Shown: positions 26,200 to 36,745, counted from the first letter of the stretch. The stretch is 48,603 nucleotides of DNA from Bacteroides sp. CAG:1076 (GCA_000436795.1 HF993256.1:8168-56770), one strand, 5' to 3'. Notes: generated by a model not told the origin, from the letters alone. Translations and numbers: made by a program.

Positions 26200-29100
26200 T
26201 TATTGTTGGCTGTTACGTTTGCTTCTTCGTTTTAGTAAAATCCAGTCGAAAAGCTCACGCCAGTTGGTAAAGTCTTTTTTATACATCAAACCGATACCTT
26301 GTGTTGTCAATGTCGATTTGGTAAAGTATCTGTCGTTGGTCTGATTATATCCTTTCAGGCGGAAATCTCCGTTCTTCGTGAGCAGCCACATCGCTTCAAA
26401 ATCACCCACAAAATTTGTGTTGCGCATCGGATTGTCACGATAACCGAAATTGCCATTTATAATCAGGCGGTTGTTTAGTAATCTTCCTGAAAGTATAGCT
26501 TCTGCTTCTACATCGGTCCAGCCTTTGTCGCCTGTACTTAAATTTGTTCCGAGGTTCCAGTTCTGACTGTCTATTACTTGTGATAGCATATTGTTCAGTT
26601 GTCCTGACAGAGTACTGAAGGCTAAGGAGCTGGTAGCATCCGACTGATTAGCATTATTGGAATAATCGTATGTATAGAATTTGCCGATACTCAACAAATA
26701 AATGATTTGGGTATTCATTTGTTCCTCCGTACTGGTCAGGCTTCGTACCAGTTCGCGATCCTCATCACTCACGGTTGGAAGGTCGAGATCGAACTTGAGG
26801 GTAGGAGCTGTCAGATTACCTTTCAGATTCAGCAGGCAGTTAACTTTGACAGTTCCTTTTGTGTTTGAGGCATCAGCTACTAAATCATTCAAGGATGCTG
26901 AGTTCACGGTGTATACAGCTTGTACGTCCAGATTGGCTTCTTTAGGATTACCATTAAATGAAACAGAGCCACCCGACTGGAGAATGAAGTCTTTATGAAT
27001 TACGTTTTGCATACTCATTTTATAGATACCCTCTTCTATATTATAGTTTCCGAATATCTGGAAATCACCTTTGTTATAGTAATTTATGCGTAAGTTTCCC
27101 GTTCCATTTGCAGAGATATGATCTCTTGCTACTGGGTCCATGACAATACGCATCGTTGCAGCCGGAGTTGCCTCTATCTGGAAATTAATATGAGTATCTG
27201 TTGGCGTGTCTTCTTCTTCCTTATCCTCTTTCTTGTTTAAGTGGTGATATAATTCTGTCTGGATACTCTCTTGCTTGCGGCGAGGAGTCTTGTCGACGAA
27301 TGTAATAAATTGTGTATTGGTAGCTTCAGCGGCGGTCGCTGTGACATATGTAAACTTTGTTCCTGGATCAGTTCGCAATGTCCCGTCTACTGTCAGCATA
27401 TTATTTCCTCCGCGTAATAATACATCGCCGGTAGTATATATTTGTCCATAGAAAGGAAATTCAGGTGTCTCTTTCTCTGTATGATATACTAACATTCTGT
27501 TGGTGTTAAAGCGGAAATTATAGGTCAGATTCTTTAGTTTTGTATGGTTAAGAGCACCATTGATCAGTCCTGTATGGCCTTCTGGATCGGTAACACGTAC
27601 GTTCTCGAAACTAAAACGTCCAGAACTGATACGAACCGAATCGGCATGTGCATTGAATGATGTATTCAGAATGTTCACTTTCATGCTGGCATCAGCCTGG
27701 GCACAGCCTTCCAAATCAAGTCCTGAAAAAGGCCCATATAAGCGAACATGTCCAAAAACTCTTCCTTGCATATTGGTAAATATATTTTCTATAAATGGCT
27801 GTAGGAAAGATAAATTCGTTCCTCCTGCCTGAATATTAAGGTTTAATCCTTTTTCTTTAGGGGAAACATATCCATCTACGTTCGTAAAATAATGCTCATT
27901 TTCTTTTATGTCAGCATGCAGTCGTACTCCTCCCAATTCATTGTCCCATTCTCCTTTGATATCTCCCAATCCTAATAAAGCATCATTTAGCGAGAAGTCT
28001 TTAACACTAAGGCGGGTATACATGACAGGCTTCTGCAACACATTGTGTAAGTGTACGCGTCCTGTGATTAAGCCATTGAACTTGACGGCATGAAACTGGA
28101 TGATATCCATTACATACTGCAAATTGATGTTGCTCAAATCTACCAGACATGAGTCGCTTTGTTCTTTCCCGATACGTCCATTGGCCCGCAAATACTGATT
28201 CTGATGCTCGAACAAGAAATTATTGATTTCTATGAGATCTTTGTCGATTGTAATCTTTGAAGGATGTATCTTCCATATTGTATCGTTCAGAATAATTTTA
28301 CTTGGACGGATATCAATAGAGGTTAAAAGCCTGTTTTTTTCTTCCGATTTCCGGAAGCTGGCAACTGTTTCTACGACTCCACTGAAAGTGGAAGGCACGT
28401 TGTTTCCCCAGTGGATTGTCGTTTTCAATTTATCTTCAGCTACACGGGAGTTGACAGCTAAGCTGATAGTTTCTCCCTTTTTCATACGCTTGTTGATGCG
28501 TAACTGACATTCCAGCTCATCTGCTGTGTTACTACAGAGGAAGGTTCCCGATTCAAAATAAGAGTCATTATAAATAAATTCAGGTAAATATCCCTGTATC
28601 TGTAAGCGTGTACGGCGATCATCGAAGTAACCATTCAATGTTGCAGGCATCCCTAATTCTACAGGTATATTGAATACCTTAGAAAACAGCTCTGTATTAT
28701 CTAATTGAAAATGGAACTGGAAATCGTTATTCGTTTCGGGTAATTCTTTATTTAATGCCAGTAAAGAGGGAATATACCGTTGTAAAGTCTTCAGGATACT
28801 TGCCGGAAGCGTACGATATGAATAATTTCCCTTTACGCAGCCATTCAGAAAGGAAGAACGAATCTCGAGTTGTTTCTCTTTGTTTTTACCCGTATTTCCT
28901 GCTATGATACTTAAATTGTCGAGGTAATAGCATTGATCCTCTTCGGGAGCATTGACACTGACACTGTCGATGCTGATTTTACCTTGCATATCATCGATAG
29001 AATGGCCGCTGAAATCTGCGGTCAGACTCAGTGACATGTCTGTATCTTTATATTTATCGGTCAGATGCAAGTCATTAGGACGGAAGTTCCGAACTACCGC

Positions 29101-30669
29101 TCTTAAGTTAAAATCGGGTACAGTTTGCCGTGTTGCAAAATGTCCGTTTATCTCAATGTTTCCATTGCTATCGTCCAAAGACAACTTTCCGTTGAATCCT
29201 CCCGGAGTATACTTCCCGTCGAGCATGATATTACGGTATTCATACTGCTTGTATGTCAGTGATGATATATTTCCTTTAATGTATGATTCTGCTTTTCCGT
29301 CATGGTACTTAAAGCCTTTTAACTCAATATCAAAAGTTGTATTTCCAAGAGTTTTCTCTTGGTCGAGTAATGCTCCCAAGTTTAATTCCGGGCTGATAAT
29401 CTTACCGGAATAAGAACGTAGATGCGTAATCGTGTCCGAGTGCATGGTAACATTAGCTTGGATACTACCAACATCGGTCAGGAGTGTACCATGTGTTGTT
29501 AGCTGACTTAGGTAACCGGATATATCTCCGTTGAAGTTGATATCTCCAATTCGTTGTAATATTGCAGGAGTATTAGTCTTGCCTGTCAGATTTTGAATGA
29601 GCCAGCCAGTCCCTTCTTTATCAGCTTTCAGCTGTGCCAGATTGCCGAAGAGGAACATGTTATTTTTTTCATTCCAGTGATTTACCATAGCTTCTCCTTT
29701 CAGCAGAAGACTCTGATAATCGTTCGAAAGATAAATGTCTGTACATTTGGTCTGATATCCTTTCCCTTCGAGGGTGATACGCAAATTAAGGGCATCATTA
29801 AAATGGGTAAACGATGGTACAAACATTGCCAGATCGGATAATGTTATGCTGGCACGTATGCGGGCCATATATCGTGTATCGTTGTTGATGATAGACGATG
29901 AAGCCGTGCTGTCGTAAGCTGCAGCAAGTGTATCAATGGCAAGTTCACTCTGAGGCAATGAAACTTCGATATTGTTAGCTTGCAGTCCGTGATGATTGGC
30001 TGTCAGTTTCAGGGCCAGTTTCTTTAGCTTAAATCCACTTTGCTCGTTGAAACTCAGTCGCTTGATCTGTGCGTTCAAGGAGTCTGGAGTCAATGCTTTC
30101 AGCGACAAGGTAGCCGAAAAATTCTGAATGCCCAGATGGTTGACGTTGAAACGCCCCGGAGTTTGTGCTGCAGAGAGAAGATCATAATAAATTTGCCCAC
30201 GGCGAATCAGTACAGAATTAATTCTCAAATCGATATTCGATTGTTTCTTCACTGTATCTTTTGAAGCAAAAGCATCGAGGACGAACTGGAAGTTCGTTTT
30301 ACTGTCGGGAGTCGGGCGATTTAGATGGGCATTCAATCCAAAAAGCTGAATGCTGCTGATGCGTATTTTCCCGTGTAATAACGGAGAAATTTCTACCTTG
30401 GCAGACAAACGGGCTATTTTAAGTAATTCTTGTCCCGACTTATCTTCCAGATAAACATTCTGTATAATGACACGGTTTAATAGTCCCAAGTCTATACTTC
30501 CGATGCTGACTTCGGTATGCATGATGCGGCTGAGTTCCTGAGCCGCAAATACAGAAAGCCGTTTTTGAATAAAAGGAAGACTCAAAACGGCGATAACTCC
30601 GAAATAGCATACCAATGCAATGATGATGGTAAATCGGACAATATGTTTGACTTTTCTGAATTTGCTCAT
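26200..30669 (-). CDS. tamB: Translocation/assembly module protein TamB-like (DUF490)
   Basis: A 1489-residue AsmA/TamB-like envelope protein. An N-terminal membrane anchor lies at about residues 12-33. FAAQELSRIMHTEVSIGSIDL follows, the usual start of the periplasmic part. A very long repetitive beta-rich region follows. The C-terminal ~400 residues are the TamB/DUF490 domain (NYNIEEGIYKMSMQNVIHKDFIL, GGSVSFNGNPKEANLDVQAVY). Proteins of this group span the periplasm and are implicated in outer-membrane protein assembly and in bulk phospholipid transport. No TamA/Omp85 partner gene is present here. The gene is divergent from the C1 peptidase gene. Confidence 0.92.
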   Translation of the reverse strand: MSKFRKVKHIVRFTIIIALVCYFGVIAVLSLPFIQKRLSVFAAQELSRIMHTEVSIGSIDLGLLNRVIIQNVYLEDKSGQELLKIARLSAKVEISPLLHGKIRISSIQLFGLNAHLNRPTPDSKTNFQFVLDAFASKDTVKKQSNIDLRINSVLIRRGQIYYDLLSAAQTPGRFNVNHLGIQNFSATLSLKALTPDSLNAQIKRLSFNEQSGFKLKKLALKLTANHHGLQANNIEVSLPQSELAIDTLAAAYDSTASSSIINNDTRYMARIRASITLSDLAMFVPSFTHFNDALNLRITLEGKGYQTKCTDIYLSNDYQSLLLKGEAMVNHWNEKNNMFLFGNLAQLKADKEGTGWLIQNLTGKTNTPAILQRIGDINFNGDISGYLSQLTTHGTLLTDVGSIQANVTMHSDTITHLRSYSGKIISPELNLGALLDQEKTLGNTTFDIELKGFKYHDGKAESYIKGNISSLTYKQYEYRNIMLDGKYTPGGFNGKLSLDDSNGNIEINGHFATRQTVPDFNLRAVVRNFRPNDLHLTDKYKDTDMSLSLTADFSGHSIDDMQGKISIDSVSVNAPEEDQCYYLDNLSIIAGNTGKNKEKQLEIRSSFLNGCVKGNYSYRTLPASILKTLQRYIPSLLALNKELPETNNDFQFHFQLDNTELFSKVFNIPVELGMPATLNGYFDDRRTRLQIQGYLPEFIYNDSYFESGTFLCSNTADELECQLRINKRMKKGETISLAVNSRVAEDKLKTTIHWGNNVPSTFSGVVETVASFRKSEEKNRLLTSIDIRPSKIILNDTIWKIHPSKITIDKDLIEINNFLFEHQNQYLRANGRIGKEQSDSCLVDLSNINLQYVMDIIQFHAVKFNGLITGRVHLHNVLQKPVMYTRLSVKDFSLNDALLGLGDIKGEWDNELGGVRLHADIKENEHYFTNVDGYVSPKEKGLNLNIQAGGTNLSFLQPFIENIFTNMQGRVFGHVRLYGPFSGLDLEGCAQADASMKVNILNTSFNAHADSVRISSGRFSFENVRVTDPEGHTGLINGALNHTKLKNLTYNFRFNTNRMLVYHTEKETPEFPFYGQIYTTGDVLLRGGNNMLTVDGTLRTDPGTKFTYVTATAAEATNTQFITFVDKTPRRKQESIQTELYHHLNKKEDKEEEDTPTDTHINFQIEATPAATMRIVMDPVARDHISANGTGNLRINYYNKGDFQIFGNYNIEEGIYKMSMQNVIHKDFILQSGGSVSFNGNPKEANLDVQAVYTVNSASLNDLVADASNTKGTVKVNCLLNLKGNLTAPTLKFDLDLPTVSDEDRELVRSLTSTEEQMNTQIIYLLSIGKFYTYDYSNNANQSDATSSLAFSTLSGQLNNMLSQVIDSQNWNLGTNLSTGDKGWTDVEAEAILSGRLLNNRLIINGNFGYRDNPMRNTNFVGDFEAMWLLTKNGDFRLKGYNQTNDRYFTKSTLTTQGIGLMYKKDFTNWRELFDWILLKRRSKRNSQQ

Positions 30670-30690
30670 GCGTACTGCTCAAAAATTAAT

Positions 30691-30698
30691 CAAAATTA
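30691..30698 (-). promoter_or_regulatory. Candidate -7 box of tamB
   Basis: Minus-strand TAATTTTG, 22 bp upstream of the tamB ATG. No convincing -33 element was found at the right distance. Confidence 0.4.
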
Positions 30699-30763
30699 CA
30701 AATATCACTTGAAGTAATCTATATTTTGCCATCTTATTTTACTATTTTTAAAAGAGTATTTCG

Positions 30764-30771
30764 TACTTTTG
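30764..30771 (+). promoter_or_regulatory. -7 box of the C1 peptidase gene
   Basis: TACTTTTG, 32 bp before the ATG at 30804, an exact match to TAnnTTTG. The -33 region (TTTTA near 30737) is poor. Confidence 0.6.
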
Positions 30772-30803
30772 GCACATTAATTTAAAATGATAAAGTAAGA
30801 TAT

Positions 30804-32177
30804 ATGAAAAAAACAATCACGTTGGCATGCCTGATGGCAATGACACTGGGCGTACAGGCCCAGGAGGGGGGAATTACACAAGACATGTTGAATCAGATAA
30901 AGAGCAGCTACAAACATACTGCTTCCGATAAGGCCATTTATAATGCAATGGCAGGAACCAGCATAGCAGTTTTGGCGAAAAATCATGAAAATCTGGCTAA
31001 CTTCGATACGAATTTTTCGAATAAAGTTATTTCGCATGGCATTACCGACCAGCAGCAATCCGGACGTTGTTGGCTGTTTACCGGTTTAAATGTATTACGT
31101 GCACAAATGATAGCCAAGTATGGTTTAGATGAAATGGAATTCTCTCAGAATTATTGTTTCTTCTACGATCAGTTGGAAAAAGCAAACCTTTTCCTGCAAG
31201 GTATTATTGATACACGTGAAAAACCAATGGATGATAAAATGGTAGAATGGCTGTTCCGTAATCCGATCAGCGATGGCGGACAGTTTACCGGTATATCCGA
31301 TGTAATAGGAAAGTACGGTGTTGTTCCTGCTTCTGTCATGCCTGAAACTTATAGCAGCGAGAATACTTCACAGATTGCCCGTCTGATTGGCCTGAAGTTG
31401 AGGGAGTTCGGATTGCAATTACGTGATGAGGCTGCCAAAGGTGGTAAACTTCCAGCACTGGAACAGAAAAAAACAGAAATGCTTTCTACCATATATCGTA
31501 TGCTGGCACTGGCATTCGGCGAACCGGTTGAGCACTTTACCTGGACAATGAACGGGGTTACTAAAGAATATACTCCGCAATCTTTCTATCAGGAATATTT
31601 GGGTAACGATCTGACGAATAATTACGTTATGCTGATGAACGACCCGAGCCGTGAATATTACAAATGCTATGAAATTGATTTCGACCGTCATGTATACGAT
31701 GGAAAGAACTGGACCTATGTAAATCTGCCTGTCGATGATATAAAAGCGATGGCAATCGCATCTATCAAAGACAGCACGATGATGTATTTCTCTTGTGATG
31801 TCGCAAAGTTTTTGGATAGCAAACGTGGTACACTTGATTTGAAAAATTTCGATTATGAATCATTGATGGGAACAACGTTTGGAATGGACAAGAAACAACG
31901 TGTACAGACATTTGCCAGTGGATCAAGCCATGCCATGACATTGATGGCCGTCGATTTGGATAAAGACGGAAAGCCTAAAAAGTGGATGGTTGAAAATAGC
32001 TGGGGAGCAGAATCAGGTTATAAAGGACATCTCATTATGACAGACGAATGGTTCAATGAATATATGTTCCGTCTGGTGGTAGAAAAGAAATATGTACCGG
32101 CGAAAGTACTGGATATCCTGAAGCAGAAACCGGTGCGTCTTCCTGCATGGGATCCGATGTTTGCACCGGAAGAATAA
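30804..32177 (+). CDS. pepC: Exported C1B peptidase (aminopeptidase C / bleomycin hydrolase type)
   Basis: A 457-residue papain-type cysteine peptidase of the bleomycin hydrolase family. The catalytic residues are visible: C89 in QSGRCWLFTGLN, H376 in GSSHAMTLMAVD and N398 in ENSWGAESGYKG. Most family members are cytosolic hexamers, but this one has a signal peptide (about residues 1-20, ending GVQAQ-E), so it should act in the periplasm or outside. Signal-bearing C1B enzymes occur in gut Bacteroides. It probably trims peptides from the N-terminus. A strong terminator separates it from the SusC/SusD pair downstream. Confidence 0.93.
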   Translation: MKKTITLACLMAMTLGVQAQEGGITQDMLNQIKSSYKHTASDKAIYNAMAGTSIAVLAKNHENLANFDTNFSNKVISHGITDQQQSGRCWLFTGLNVLRAQMIAKYGLDEMEFSQNYCFFYDQLEKANLFLQGIIDTREKPMDDKMVEWLFRNPISDGGQFTGISDVIGKYGVVPASVMPETYSSENTSQIARLIGLKLREFGLQLRDEAAKGGKLPALEQKKTEMLSTIYRMLALAFGEPVEHFTWTMNGVTKEYTPQSFYQEYLGNDLTNNYVMLMNDPSREYYKCYEIDFDRHVYDGKNWTYVNLPVDDIKAMAIASIKDSTMMYFSCDVAKFLDSKRGTLDLKNFDYESLMGTTFGMDKKQRVQTFASGSSHAMTLMAVDLDKDGKPKKWMVENSWGAESGYKGHLIMTDEWFNEYMFRLVVEKKYVPAKVLDILKQKPVRLPAWDPMFAPEE

Positions 32178-32201
32178 CGGATGACGTAGATATATAGACC
32201 G

Positions 32202-32265
32202 AACGTCCTGAAATCTTTTCAGGCCATACCAATAAGCGCTTAAAGATTTCAGGACGTTTTATTTT
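32202..32265 (+). terminator. Intrinsic terminator after the C1 peptidase
   Basis: Perfect 17-bp stem (32202-32218 with 32242-32258), a 23-nt loop, then TTTATTTT. It is one of the strongest hairpins in the window. Confidence 0.9.
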
Positions 32266-32274
32266 ACCGCAGGG

Positions 32275-32305
32275 TTGTTTTTGTCCTCTTTTTTGCTTAA
32301 CTTCG
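32275..32305 (+). promoter_or_regulatory. Promoter of the SusC/SusD pair
   Basis: TTG (32275-32277), a 20-bp spacer, then TAACTTCG (32298-32305) followed by T. This is the TTCG variant of the -7 box. The ATG is 26 bp further on. Confidence 0.65.
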
Positions 32306-32331
32306 TATTATAACCTTAAAATCGAATCTGT

Positions 32332-35073
32332 ATGAAGAAGCATCGAAGAACGAGGCCGCAATATCTGGCAGCCTGTCTGCTGGTCCCTTGGTTGTGTCAG
32401 ACTGCGAATGCACAAAATGAATCCCTTTCACTTCCTGATAGTGTGATAACGGTAGGGTATGCACGAGGTAGTCTGAAAAATATATCCGGTTCGGTAGAAC
32501 AGATTACCGAGCAGCAGATGAACAAGGAACAGCTTGCCAATCCGTTGGAAGCCATTCAGGGACGAGTTCCGGGATTATCGATTATGAAAAGTAGTAACGG
32601 TACAGCTGCCTTGGAGTCGGTGCGAATGCGAGGTACTACTTCATTGACAAGCGGCAATGATCCGCTGATTATCGTAGACGGTGTACTGGGCGACTTAAGT
32701 ATGCTTACTTCTGTTTATCCTACGGATATAGAGAGCTTTACCATCTTGAAAGATGCTTCCGAAACTGCTCAGTATGGTTCTCGTGGTGCTTCCGGCGTTA
32801 TTAATATTACAACAAAGAAAGGCGTTTCCGGTAAAACGCGTATCAATTACAACGGGAGTTTCGGTATCGCTCATGCTTATCGTCACTTGGATATGCTTTC
32901 AGGAGCCGAATATCGTAATGTTGCAGCGGCGCATGGGTTGACAATTCTTGATAAGGGTTACGATACGGATTTTCAAAAGGAAATAGAACAGTTGGGCATT
33001 CAGCAAAATCATAATATCGCTTTTTATGGAGGAGGAGATGCTTCCAAATATCGTGTGTCGCTGGGGTATCTCGACAGGGAAGGCGTAGTGCTGAATGAAA
33101 GTATGAAGCTTTTCACTTCGAACATGAATATGTCGCAGGATATATTTGGCAAGTTTATTCAATGCGACTTGGGACTCTTCGGCTCGGTCAAGAAAAACCG
33201 TAACCTGGTCGATCTGCAAAAGACTTTTTATTCAGCAGCAGCTTTTAATCCTACCTTCCCGAATCATAAAGATTATACGACGGATGCATGGGATCAGATA
33301 ACGACGGCCAGCCAGATTACCAACCCGCTGGCGTGGATGGAAGTAAACGACCGTGATGATATTTCTTATTTCAGTGCACACGCCCGATTGAATTTCAATT
33401 TATCTGACGATTTGAAATTTATCCTTTTCGGCTCTTATACTTACAATGATTCCGAAGACTCCCAGTACCTTCCTACTACGGTCTGGGCACACGGACAGGC
33501 GTATCGTGGAAATCGCCGCTCAGAATCGATGCTGGGAAATGCGATGTTTACTTATCAGAAGCAAATAAAAAAACATTTTATTGATGTACTGGCACTGGCA
33601 GAATTAGAGAAAAACGTATATGCGGGCTTTTATACTACGGTAACAAACTTTTCATCCGATCGTATGGGGTTTGATAATTTGCAGGCTGGCGCATTGCGCC
33701 CGTGGGATGGAACGGGGTCATATTACGAAGAACCTCATCTGGCTTCTTTTCTGGGACGAGTGAATTATGCCTTTGCCGACCGCTATGTGCTTACGGTCAA
33801 CGCCCGTACCGATGCGTCTTCCAAATTTGGTGCAAATCATAAATGGGGATTTTTTCCTTCTGTTTCGGCTGCATGGAATATAACCAGTGAAGAGTTTATG
33901 AAGCAATTTTCATGGATAGACAATCTGAAACTGCGCGTAGGTTACGGACTTGCCGGCAATCAGGGAGGCATAGATTCGTATACCACGATGAACCTTGTCC
34001 GCCCGAACGGAGTCGCACCGGTTGGCAATTCTCCTGTCGTGACGTATGAAACGCTTCGAAATATCAATCCCGATTTGAAATGGGAGGTGAAACATACGTT
34101 CAATGCCGGGCTGGATGTTGGTCTGTATGGCAACCGCTTGCTGCTTTCTGTCAACTATTATAATTCCAAGACTACCGACATGCTCTATAATTATCGGGTA
34201 AGTGTTCCTCCTTTTACCTATAATACGTTGCTGGCGAATATCGGTTCGATGCGGAATAGCGGAACAGAAATTTCAATTGGCATTACTCCGTTGAAGACAA
34301 AAGATATGGAGCTGAATATCAATGCAAATATCACTTTCCAGAAAAACAAGCTGCTTTCGTTGAGTGGTATGTATGATGGAGAATATGTTTCTGCTTCAGA
34401 ATATACTGTTATAGCCGGACTAAACGGCGCCGGTTTCCACGGAGGATACAACAATATCGTGTATCAGATAGTGGGACAGCCGCTGGGAGTATTCTATCTG
34501 CCTCATTGTACCGGACTGGTTCCCGACGGAAATGGAGGATATAAATACGAGATAGCCGATCTGAATGGAGGAGGGGTAAATCTGGAAGACGGTGAAGACC
34601 GTTATATTGCCGGACAAGCTGTACCGAAAACTCTGCTTGGCTCGAATATCAGTTTCCGATACAAACAGTTTGATGTTTCTTTACAAATAAATGGAGCCTT
34701 TGGACATAAGATATATAATGGTACCTCGCTGACATACATGAATATGAACAGTCTTCCCGATTATAACGTGATGGCGGAAGCTCCTGCACGGATGATCAAG
34801 GACCAGACTGCGACCGACTACTGGCTGGAAGACGGCGATTATATCAATTTTGACTATCTTACGGTAGGATACTATGTTCCATTGAAGAATACAAAGTTTT
34901 TGCACAACATGCGTCTGGCGTTTACTGTCAACAATCTGGGCACAATCAGTGGATACTCAGGACTGACTCCTCTTATCAACAGCATGACTGTCGATTCTAC
35001 ATTGGGAGTGGATGATAAACGTACTTATCCGTTGTCGAGAACCTATACTATCAGTTTAAGCCTTAATTTCTAA
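32332..35073 (+). CDS. SusC/RagA-type TonB-dependent transporter
   Basis: A 913-residue outer-membrane transporter that imports a ligand captured with SusD, using TonB energy. A signal peptide (about 1-27, ending ANA-Q) is followed almost directly by the TonB-box-like DSVITVGYARG. Then comes the plug domain (QGRVPGLSIMKSSNGTAAL, DPLIIVDGVLGD, ILKDASETAQYGSRGASGVI) and a ~700-residue barrel ending in SLSLNF. The N-terminal carboxypeptidase-regulatory-like domain of most SusC proteins is missing, which explains the reduced length (usual ~1000-1100). Substrate cannot be read; no glycoside hydrolase, lyase, sulfatase, anti-sigma factor or hybrid sensor is nearby. Confidence 0.94.
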   Translation: MKKHRRTRPQYLAACLLVPWLCQTANAQNESLSLPDSVITVGYARGSLKNISGSVEQITEQQMNKEQLANPLEAIQGRVPGLSIMKSSNGTAALESVRMRGTTSLTSGNDPLIIVDGVLGDLSMLTSVYPTDIESFTILKDASETAQYGSRGASGVINITTKKGVSGKTRINYNGSFGIAHAYRHLDMLSGAEYRNVAAAHGLTILDKGYDTDFQKEIEQLGIQQNHNIAFYGGGDASKYRVSLGYLDREGVVLNESMKLFTSNMNMSQDIFGKFIQCDLGLFGSVKKNRNLVDLQKTFYSAAAFNPTFPNHKDYTTDAWDQITTASQITNPLAWMEVNDRDDISYFSAHARLNFNLSDDLKFILFGSYTYNDSEDSQYLPTTVWAHGQAYRGNRRSESMLGNAMFTYQKQIKKHFIDVLALAELEKNVYAGFYTTVTNFSSDRMGFDNLQAGALRPWDGTGSYYEEPHLASFLGRVNYAFADRYVLTVNARTDASSKFGANHKWGFFPSVSAAWNITSEEFMKQFSWIDNLKLRVGYGLAGNQGGIDSYTTMNLVRPNGVAPVGNSPVVTYETLRNINPDLKWEVKHTFNAGLDVGLYGNRLLLSVNYYNSKTTDMLYNYRVSVPPFTYNTLLANIGSMRNSGTEISIGITPLKTKDMELNINANITFQKNKLLSLSGMYDGEYVSASEYTVIAGLNGAGFHGGYNNIVYQIVGQPLGVFYLPHCTGLVPDGNGGYKYEIADLNGGGVNLEDGEDRYIAGQAVPKTLLGSNISFRYKQFDVSLQINGAFGHKIYNGTSLTYMNMNSLPDYNVMAEAPARMIKDQTATDYWLEDGDYINFDYLTVGYYVPLKNTKFLHNMRLAFTVNNLGTISGYSGLTPLINSMTVDSTLGVDDKRTYPLSRTYTISLSLNF

Positions 35074-35083
35074 ACCGTTTACT

Positions 35084-36709
35084 ATGAAAAAACTATATAT
35101 ATACATGCTGGCCTGCTCTGCAGCTATGAATATATCGTGCAGCAGTTTTCTGGAAGAACATCCTCGTGATGGCTTATCCAAAGAAGAAGCCTATTCTAAC
35201 ATATCGGCTCTTTACCGTAACGGCGTGGCTTCACTTTATAATTATGTGGGAAGTTACAAAGATTCAGAAGGTTTGCAGGGTACGGGACGTGGAATATACG
35301 ATTTGAATACCTTTACGACTGACGAAGCTATCATGCCCACCCGTGGTGGCGACTGGTATGATGGCGGGTTCTGGCAAGGGCTTTACCTCCATCAGTGGGG
35401 AGTGAGCAGCGATGCCATACTGAATACATGGGAATATTTGTTCCGTTCCATCAAACAGTGCAATTATTCGCTGGAACAGATTGGGCAGTATGCGGCTACC
35501 CATTCCGATAAAGAGCTTCCTGCTTATCAGGCAGAAGTGCGTGCACTGCGCGCTATGTTCTATTATTATACCATGGATTTGTTTGGGCGGGTGCCCCTGA
35601 TAACCTCGTCAGGGGGTGGCGATAAAACGATGTTGCAGGCAGAACGGGATGTGATTTTTACTTTTATTGTAAAAGAGTTGCAGGAAGCTGCGCCTTTCCT
35701 GAGTGAAGAAAGAAGTAATACTCCCGGTACTTATTACGGAAGAATGACACGAGCCGTAGCTTATTTCCTGTTGGCTAAACTGGCTCTAAATGCAGAAGTT
35801 TATATGGATGCCGACTGGACCGATGGCGTTTATCCGGAAGGAAGTGCCATTTATTTCACCGTCGATGGAAAACAGCTTAATGCATGGCAAACTACGCAGT
35901 TTTATTGTGCAGAACTTGCGCGGATGGGGTATCGGCTGGAAAATGATTATTCTTCCAATTTCGCCATTTTCAACGAATCTTCACAGGAAAATATTTTTGT
36001 TATTCCTATGAGTAAAACCCTGTACACTAATCAGATGCAATATCTTTTCCGCTCTCGTCATTATAATCATGCCAAGGCCTACGGGCTGGGAGGTGAAAAC
36101 GGATCGAGTGCAGCACTCGAAGTTTTGCAGACTTTCGGCTACGGGACTGATGCGGTAGATCCTCGTTTTGAGTATTGTTATTTTGCAGATGAAGTGTACG
36201 ATTTGCAAGGCAATCCTGTACTGCTCGACAACGGTGAACCTTTAATTTATTATCCTGACAAAGTAGCCCTCGATGTATCGAATACAGAATATGAGCAGAC
36301 AGCGGGTGCCCGTATGAAGAAATATGAGGTAGACAATACGGCATTAAAGGATGGTAAGCTGATGGATAATGATATCGTACTGTTCCGTTATGCAGATGTA
36401 TTGCTGATGATGAGTGAAGCTAAAGTAAGAAACGGTGAAGACGGTACTGCCGAACTGAATGAAGTACGTGGCAGGGTAGGAGCTCCTTACCGTGAGGCAA
36501 CTCTCGATAACCTGCTGTCCGAAAGGCAACTGGAGCTTGCATGGGAAGGGTGGCGCCGTCAAGATTTGATCCGCTTCCATCAGTTTACTCGTTCTTACAG
36601 CTTCCGTCCCCAGCTTCCCGGCGAGGCGGATGGCTATACTACTGTTTTTCCGATTCCGGCAAAAGTTATTGATATGAACGGATTACTGAAGCAAAATCCG
36701 GGATATTGA
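35084..36709 (+). CDS. SusD/RagB-type nutrient-binding lipoprotein
   Basis: A 541-residue surface lipoprotein that acts as the lid and ligand-binding partner of the SusC barrel. The lipobox NISC gives acylated C19. SSFLEEHPRDGLSKEEAY follows, a standard SusD beginning. TPR-like helices are visible (YQAEVRALRAMFYYYTMDLFGRVPL, TRAVAYFLLAKLALNAEVY). The C-terminal RagB/SusD signature is seen in LFRYADVLLMMSEAKVR and LSERQLELAWEGWRRQDLIRF. It starts 10 bp after the SusC stop. A terminator follows, so the operon has just two genes. Confidence 0.94.
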   Translation: MKKLYIYMLACSAAMNISCSSFLEEHPRDGLSKEEAYSNISALYRNGVASLYNYVGSYKDSEGLQGTGRGIYDLNTFTTDEAIMPTRGGDWYDGGFWQGLYLHQWGVSSDAILNTWEYLFRSIKQCNYSLEQIGQYAATHSDKELPAYQAEVRALRAMFYYYTMDLFGRVPLITSSGGGDKTMLQAERDVIFTFIVKELQEAAPFLSEERSNTPGTYYGRMTRAVAYFLLAKLALNAEVYMDADWTDGVYPEGSAIYFTVDGKQLNAWQTTQFYCAELARMGYRLENDYSSNFAIFNESSQENIFVIPMSKTLYTNQMQYLFRSRHYNHAKAYGLGGENGSSAALEVLQTFGYGTDAVDPRFEYCYFADEVYDLQGNPVLLDNGEPLIYYPDKVALDVSNTEYEQTAGARMKKYEVDNTALKDGKLMDNDIVLFRYADVLLMMSEAKVRNGEDGTAELNEVRGRVGAPYREATLDNLLSERQLELAWEGWRRQDLIRFHQFTRSYSFRPQLPGEADGYTTVFPIPAKVIDMNGLLKQNPGY

Positions 36710-36711
36710 TA

Positions 36712-36745
36712 GAATGAGGGCAGGAAAGATGCCCTCATTTAAAAC
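36712..36745 (+). terminator. Intrinsic terminator after susD-like gene
   Basis: A 9-bp GC-rich stem (36713-36721 with 36731-36739), a 9-nt loop and a short TTAAAAC tail. It is weaker in its tail than the other terminators. Confidence 0.7.
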
